From NCBI GenBank assembly GCA_959347315.1, contig OY365807.1:35147312-35211311 (forward strand): a stretch of 64,000 bases of DNA. The letters are read 5' to 3'. This document shows, one piece after another, positions 59,116 to 64,000 of the stretch. Both the position numbers and the translations under genes were made by a program. How positions within the stretch are numbered: position 1 is the stretch's first letter; the number at the start of each line of letters is the position of its first letter. Under the pieces are notes generated by a model. The model made no database searches, had not been told where the DNA came from, and worked only from the letters and a program-made list of their open reading frames with translations. Origin of the DNA: Bimastos eiseni (Eukaryota > Annelida > Clitellata > Crassiclitellata > Lumbricidae).

Positions 59116-59133
59116 TATATATATATATAATAA

Positions 59134-59200
<67 letters not shown>
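59116..59200. repeat. (AT)n microsatellite
   Basis: AT run of about 85 bp with one short interruption (AATAATCTG). Confidence 0.95.
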
Positions 59201-59201
<1 letters not shown>

Positions 59202-59858
59202 TGCACTGTCTCACATAAAAGTCTAATTTGAAACGGTGGCTGTTTTGGTGCCAGTACCTTATTTCCTCTGGCAATTTGTTGACAAGCCTTGAGCATCAAT
59301 GAGCATTGCTAGATTGTCAATCCAGAGTAGGGGCTTAAAACTTTAACCCCTTAACTCACCATCTGAACTACTCCACTTTCAGCTATTTAATATGAATTAA
59401 TTCTGACAGAAACTAGAACATAATGCTATCTGCACACGGACACCACAAGAAATGGCAAACAAGTCAGCCCGACATCAAGTACATTACATCCAGTTGATCA
59501 TAAGTACAACCTGTGACACGAGCAGAGTCAGCCTGTTTACCTGGCTGCCTGCAAGCAAGCTGGCCTGAAGATGGGAAGGAAGCCAGAGTACAAAGGCCTC
59601 AATTTCACCTCAAGCCAAGCCAATGGATACAGAAGATGAGCAGTCACTCTGGAGCCCAGTCCTCAACCCTAGACAATAACACATAGGAGTTTATGACTTA
59701 ATTCTTACTGCCAACTATTAAACTCTGGACAGGGAATCCCCACATCTGCACCCACGCACGCACACACACACACTTGAATGGCTCAAACTATACAATTTGC
59801 TTGGGATTATATATTAAATGTCAACATATAATTAGCAATTTTTAATGCATAAAGCTAC

Positions 59859-59994
59859 CATCGATGACAAGAACTCTTCGACTACATCCAGTGAACTGAG
59901 ATGTGTATCCAGCAAGGAACTCCAACAAAGTCCTGTGATCTAGATCCTCTACCGCTCTTATTCGTGCAGAAATTTGTGGAGGATCTTCTTCCAT
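59859..59994 (-). other. Candidate coding exon of unknown gene
   Basis: From ATG at 59994 the - strand encodes about 45 residues beginning MEEDPPQISARIRAVEDLDH and containing a LLEFLAGYTSQF segment, then reaches a possible donor ATG|GTAGCT. Without splicing it stops within 6 codons. Amino-acid composition looks coding, and a second open - frame just upstream (about 60000-60125; LRTASRKEEALSAFGSLAEH) overlaps it in another frame. No family recognised and no partner exon found. It could be a gene remnant or a LINE part. Confidence 0.3.
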
Positions 59995-60599
59995 TCCTTA
60001 GTGCTTTTTGGCAGTCATATGATTGAGGTGGGTGTTCTGCCAGACTCCCAAAAGCACTTAATGCTTCTTCCTTCCTTGAAGCAGTTCTTAGGGTCTTGAT
60101 ACAAGCAACATGGTCACCTACTGGGCAAAATCTAATGTCACATTTATATCTAAAATCATTGAGTTAATTCTAGCCTGTCAAATAACACTGCATGTAGGTT
60201 CCACTAACTTGCTTCCTTTCAATCAGTTGGATTTCAGGAATCAACCATTGCCTACTTGCAGATGAATATGGCGCCATAGATACCTATGCTGGATTGCTTT
60301 TTTCAATTGCGACAACTGCAGGTCTGGATATGGCAGAACAAGTTAAGAAGTGACAAAGCCCAAGCGAGAGTTTTTTGACCCAAATCAGGTTTGGCTGCCT
60401 GCAGAAATCATCATTCTGCATCTCAGGTAGCGGAGGGATGAACTTGCAGATCCCATTGCATGAAAATGAACAAAATCAACAAGGATTGGTTCTGAGAGGC
60501 CATGTGCCACCATTATGCACAGTGATTGTCTTGCCTGACTACATATTCAATTTATGTCAGGTTCAAAACTGAGGTTTTCAATCATGGTGACCCTAGGAT

Positions 60600-61010
60600 G
60601 ACCATACTTGTGACATTTATGGTTGCGAGATGACTTCAAATCTTGTACTTGGTTCCATCAATGGTATCGATAAGAAAGGCTATGACCCAGTCGTATATGC
60701 AATCAAGAATAGACAATTCTGCCAACTGTTCAATGAGATAAGCACGTCCGACCATGTAGAAGGCTTCTGCAAAATCAAGGGCTATCAATTGGATGCATTG
60801 GTTGTCATGAAGGAGTTCTTGCAGGCTGTTGGTCAAGGCTAGAAGTACTGCAGTCGTTGCACTCGATGAGTGGAAAGCAAATTGATCCTTAAATCCCTGG
60901 TTGGATTGCAGCTGTTTCAAGAATGAGGGGAGGAAATAGCATATGATGAATTTCTATAGTAGACGACTGAAGATGGAGGTAACCGATGTAGCTTCTTCAG
61001 GTGGGACTGG
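60600..61010 (-). mobile_element. LINE reverse transcriptase fragment, decayed
   Basis: The - strand reads VTSIFSRLL, then FKDQFAFHSSSATTAVLLAL, IQLIALDFAEAFYMVGRAYL and WVIAFLIDT. These correspond to the RT run RPISLTPVLSRLLE, DQFAFRPxGSTTAAL, LDFSKAFDTV and WxxxFL of LINE RTs, with the second Asp of the A-motif region altered. Stops occur on both sides. Confidence 0.75.
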
Positions 61011-61639
61011 CAGCTATGTAATTATTACATCAAACATTAGTCGTTTCATTAATTAAATTACATAGCTCCCAGAGGATTGGCAGAGCAAGACTGCGTGTGT
61101 TGGACAATATCCATATGTGACAAGGAAATGGTCGAATGGAAGTGTTGGAAGATCAGAAGGACACCACCAGCTAGCCCCATAAGGTTGACGACATACCATT
61201 AATTAGTAAACTTCTGCTGTGCCAGTGTTTAATGCAATAGGCATCAACCAATGGCATGCTAAAACTAAGCCTCAGTCTGTTCAATATCTAGAACAGTGAT
61301 TCTTAAAGTGGTGATCCGTAGTTAGGACCTGGTCAGCGGTCCGCAAAAATGTTTGGTAAAACCAATTATTTTTACACTTCTTTAACACTAATTTAACATT
61401 AATTTAGTCTTTTAATTAATTTAACAATGCAACATAATCTAAATTCAAACTAAAACATGTGAGTACGATATAAACTCATAAAGGTATAAGCGTCGTCTGG
61501 CACTGCATATGGCCACTGTGAACAGATAAATGCAGAAGATTTTGAAGTGGATGATCATCATGGAAAACAGAAGATACGATATGTTCCCATAATTTTCCTA
61601 AGCAATCGACAGTGAAAAAAATCTCTGAGAATGAAGTGG

Positions 61640-62098
61640 CATTGCTTACTGTTACAGTAAAGAATGAGTTTGACAACTCTGTTAGCTAAATTTAAAGAAT
61701 AGGCCTACTTCCTTGAAGAGGAAGATCCTCGTGCTGGAAAAGAGTGGAAAAGCAATCCATTTATCGTTTATGAAGACAATCAACTTAACACAAATCTTGA
61801 TGTTAAACTTATTGAATTAGCAAATGATAATGGTTTGAAAGCGATTTTTGAAAAAAGTGAATCATTGTGTGCAATCTGTTCTGAATATCCTGAACTAGCA
61901 GAATTAGCCCTAACATCTTTGACTCCCTTTGCTTCAACCTACACATGTGAAACAAGATTTTCTTCAATGACACTAACAAAAACCAACAACAGGAATCGTT
62001 TGAATGTTCGTAGTTCCTTGCGAATCGCCGTGGCTGACATTAAGCGTCGCATTGGTCTGCTTGTTAGCAATTACAAACAAGCTCATACATTTAATTAA
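61640..62098 (+). pseudogene. hAT transposase C-terminus (ZBED-like), decayed
   Basis: After upstream frame breaks, the + frame reads LLAKFKE, EEEDPRAGKEW, NPF and then an open 87-codon stretch (61835-62098) with ELALTSLTPFASTYTCETRF, SSMTLTKTNNRNRLNV and LRIAVADIKRRIGLL. This is the hAT dimerisation region of ZBED5/SCAND3-type transposases (IPFATTYLCEAGFS..KTKYRNRL). The DDE catalytic part is not recognisable. Confidence 0.85.
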
Positions 62099-62319
62099 TT
62101 ATGATTACTGCTACCGTTTATTTTTGAATTTTATGATAAATTTATTAGTTTGCTGTGCAGTTTGTAAAATCAATAAATGTTTTATCTGCTGCTTTGGTCA
62201 TCTGTTTTCATGTATGCCTCGGAATGTTCATAATTTATACGAATATTGTTTCAGTCATGTTGTAGCTATTCTGAACTGCTTCATAGACTTCAACTGATTA
62301 TAAGTCGAGAAATTTAAGA

Positions 62320-62755
62320 CTATTTCAAAATAGGTCTTTCGACTCAAACTTGGGAGACAAAATAATGGGAGATTTTTGGAACAAATATTCAACATTCTAG
62401 AGCAGATATCAAGCTATATATCTTGATTTATGACAGCCACATGCATTAATATTGATCTGCCAGTAGTAAATATATTTCGCGACTAAATCCGCCGAAAAAC
62501 AGCAGATATCAGGCTATACCTCTCGATTTATGACGGCTGCATGCATTAATATTGATCTGCCCATAGTAAAATATATAGAAATCCGCCAAAATTCTCTGCC
62601 GAAAGACAGCAGATATCAAGCTATACCTCTCGCTTTATCACTCGTTTTTGATTTTATGGGTTCGACTTATATTCGAGCCGTCAATTTGGACGTTATTTTT
62701 GTCCAAAAATTGCACTTCGACTTATACTTGAATCGACTTATAGTCTAGTGTATAC
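62320..62755. mobile_element. Possible MITE with internal 100-bp repeats
   Basis: TTATAAGTCGAGAAATTT near the left and CGACTTATAGTCTAGTGTAT near the right are roughly inverse. Inside, AGCAGATATCA(A/G)GCTATA starts at 62401, 62501 and 62608, giving three units of about 100-107 bp. Class unknown; may belong with the adjacent hAT remnant. Confidence 0.5.
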
Positions 62756-62772
62756 GGTAATCCACCTTTACA

Positions 62773-62890
62773 AGGAAAGACCACAACAGAGGCTAGTACC
62801 ATTTCATTTCCTCTTTCGCAGGTCACACACATTTAAATATATGCGCACAACGTCTCTCTACTGAGACTACCTTTTGCTAATTATGCCAAA
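62773..62890. repeat. Direct repeat copy 1, about 118 bp
   Basis: Shares AGGAAAGACCACAACAGAGG, TTTCCTCTTTCGCAGGTCAC and CTACTGAGACTAC with 63431-63550. Confidence 0.9.
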
Positions 62891-63430
62891 ACCCACAATA
62901 GCCAATAATTGATACAGCTGATACAAATCACGAAGTAGAAGATTTCAAAATTTTATATGTTTGGTTTTTTTCTGTTAGTAACGATTATTGTGCAAAAACA
63001 AATAAACTTATTCAGCTTTATTGCTGGTCGAAGCAGGATGTGTTTAGACAGATGAGCCAGCACATGGTATTGTTACGTTTATCTGCCATCTGGCAAGTGG
63101 TGAGCCACCAAAACTAAGATATATAATTTTTTAATATCAGCTCCGATCGTTGTTACAGATGGAGGCAATATTGTTTCAATACATGGTCAATTACTAGCAG
63201 TATTCGTATAGCACATACACCCTGTGCGAGTGCAAATACTAAGCCCTAGTCTAAAATGAGCAGGCACAAGTGGGTAATCCTCAGTTGATTCCTCCACATT
63301 ACGTGGATTAAATGCGGTTGCTTGATACATATCTAGCTTTTCGAATCTAGCAGGGAGGACCAAACCAAACACAGGCACAACATAGCGACTGCCAATGCAA
63401 TGTTCGAGGCTTTAACGACCAAGGTGATGG

Positions 63431-63550
63431 AGGAAAGACCACAACAGAGGCTAATGCCATTTTATTTCCTCTTTCGCAGGTCACACACAATTAAATATAT
63501 TTTCGCACAACGCCTCACATTAGAGCTCTACTGAGACTACTTTATGCCAA
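63431..63550. repeat. Direct repeat copy 2, about 120 bp
   Basis: Partner of 62773-62890, with a small insertion (CACATTAGAGCT) and several substitutions. The pair brackets about 540 bp and could be the ends of an LTR-like or duplicated unit. Confidence 0.85.
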
Positions 63551-63734
63551 ATAGCAAAGATACACGTACTCCAAAGTGTTGATTTATAATCTTCTGCTGG
63601 AGGACGTGGCCATCTGATTAACAATTACCAGGCTAGTCGCCTCAAAAAGTGTCTATGTTTTGAATTATGGTGAAAAACTTTCCCGGGAGGAACACTAATT
63701 CAGAATCGAAAATAATTTGGCCAAGAAAAGTTAA

Positions 63735-64000
63735 AACAACATCAGAACCATTCTACTCTTTTTAACCACATACACAAGGTGTATATCCAAGTGGAATCAG
63801 CTGGGTGTGCATACCTACTGTGGGTCTTATACTGAGGCTGATGGAAGCACTGCATGCTGCTCTAAGTCTGACAGTAAATTGCCTGGAGTAACCTACACTG
63901 AAGAATCTAGAATGAAAACAATAGGCAGAACTACAAGCCATGCCTCAAAAAAAAATTCCAATGAGGCTACGGCTGGACTGCCACCCAATATTTTGCCCCA
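63735..64000 (+). other. Open frame running off the right edge, Cys-containing
   Basis: A pyrimidine-rich stretch TTCTACTCTTTTTAACCACA and ACACAAG precede an open frame to the window end (CISKWNQLGVHTYCGSYTEA, then TACCSKSDSKLPGV). It could be a partial exon with acceptor near 63777. No domain recognised; the - strand of the same segment also has a splice-like GTAGGTATG. Low certainty. Confidence 0.25.

Noticed and set aside
59050..59299. - strand frames rich in YIYIYI near the AT tract (also at 52855, 47152, 56406)
   Set aside because: Translation of (AT)n microsatellites, not genes.
63187..63378. 63-codon - strand frame between the 120-bp direct repeats
   Set aside because: No domain recognised and no splice or codon evidence beyond being open; not strong enough to call a gene.

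Overview
The window is animal (metazoan) nuclear DNA. It is AT-rich, carries many long GT-AG introns, and is dense in short transposable elements. Two protein-coding genes can be supported from homology of their spliced reading frames. I cannot fix the phylum; a marine invertebrate (sponge, cnidarian or similar) fits the mix of LINE, hAT, piggyBac, mariner and tRNA-SINE debris.

Left edge (1-2.65 kb, + strand): the last two coding exons of a MYCBP (AMY-1) orthologue, with a GC-AG intron that hosts a MITE, followed by a poly(A) signal near 2640. The gene's 5' half lies outside the window.

Nearly all the rest (6.6-55.5 kb, - strand) is one gene: an apoptosis signal-regulating kinase (ASK1/2/3, MAP3K5/6/15 family). 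I traced 36 coding exons from the ATG at 55520 to the TAG at 6623. All splice phases are compatible and they give a predicted protein of 1307 residues, close to my recollection of human family lengths (about 1290-1375). Domain order matches the family: N-terminal region, TRAFs-binding/TPR-like region, PH-like domain, Ser/Thr kinase, 14-3-3 motif, C-terminal coiled coil, SAM. Exons make up about 8% of the gene span. The two genes are convergent.

The introns and the 55.6-64 kb flank are a museum of mobile DNA. They hold: decayed CR1/L2/RTE-type LINE fragments; several non-autonomous hAT elements with 8-bp target duplications (down to 75 bp long); a piggyBac MITE with TTAA duplications that keeps the start of a transposase-like frame; a 63-bp piggyBac miniature; a decayed mariner; tRNA-derived SINEs; a MITE with TTAGGG-like sequence inside; a perfect 18-bp minisatellite; and many microsatellites. 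The right flank contains a hAT transposase C-terminus, an RT fragment, locally duplicated blocks and two unassigned open segments. I found no bacterial-type operon, CRISPR array or conventional RNA gene. The strongest points of interest are the intact invertebrate ASK gene with a conserved 14-3-3 site split by an intron, and the miniature DNA transposons with clear target duplications.
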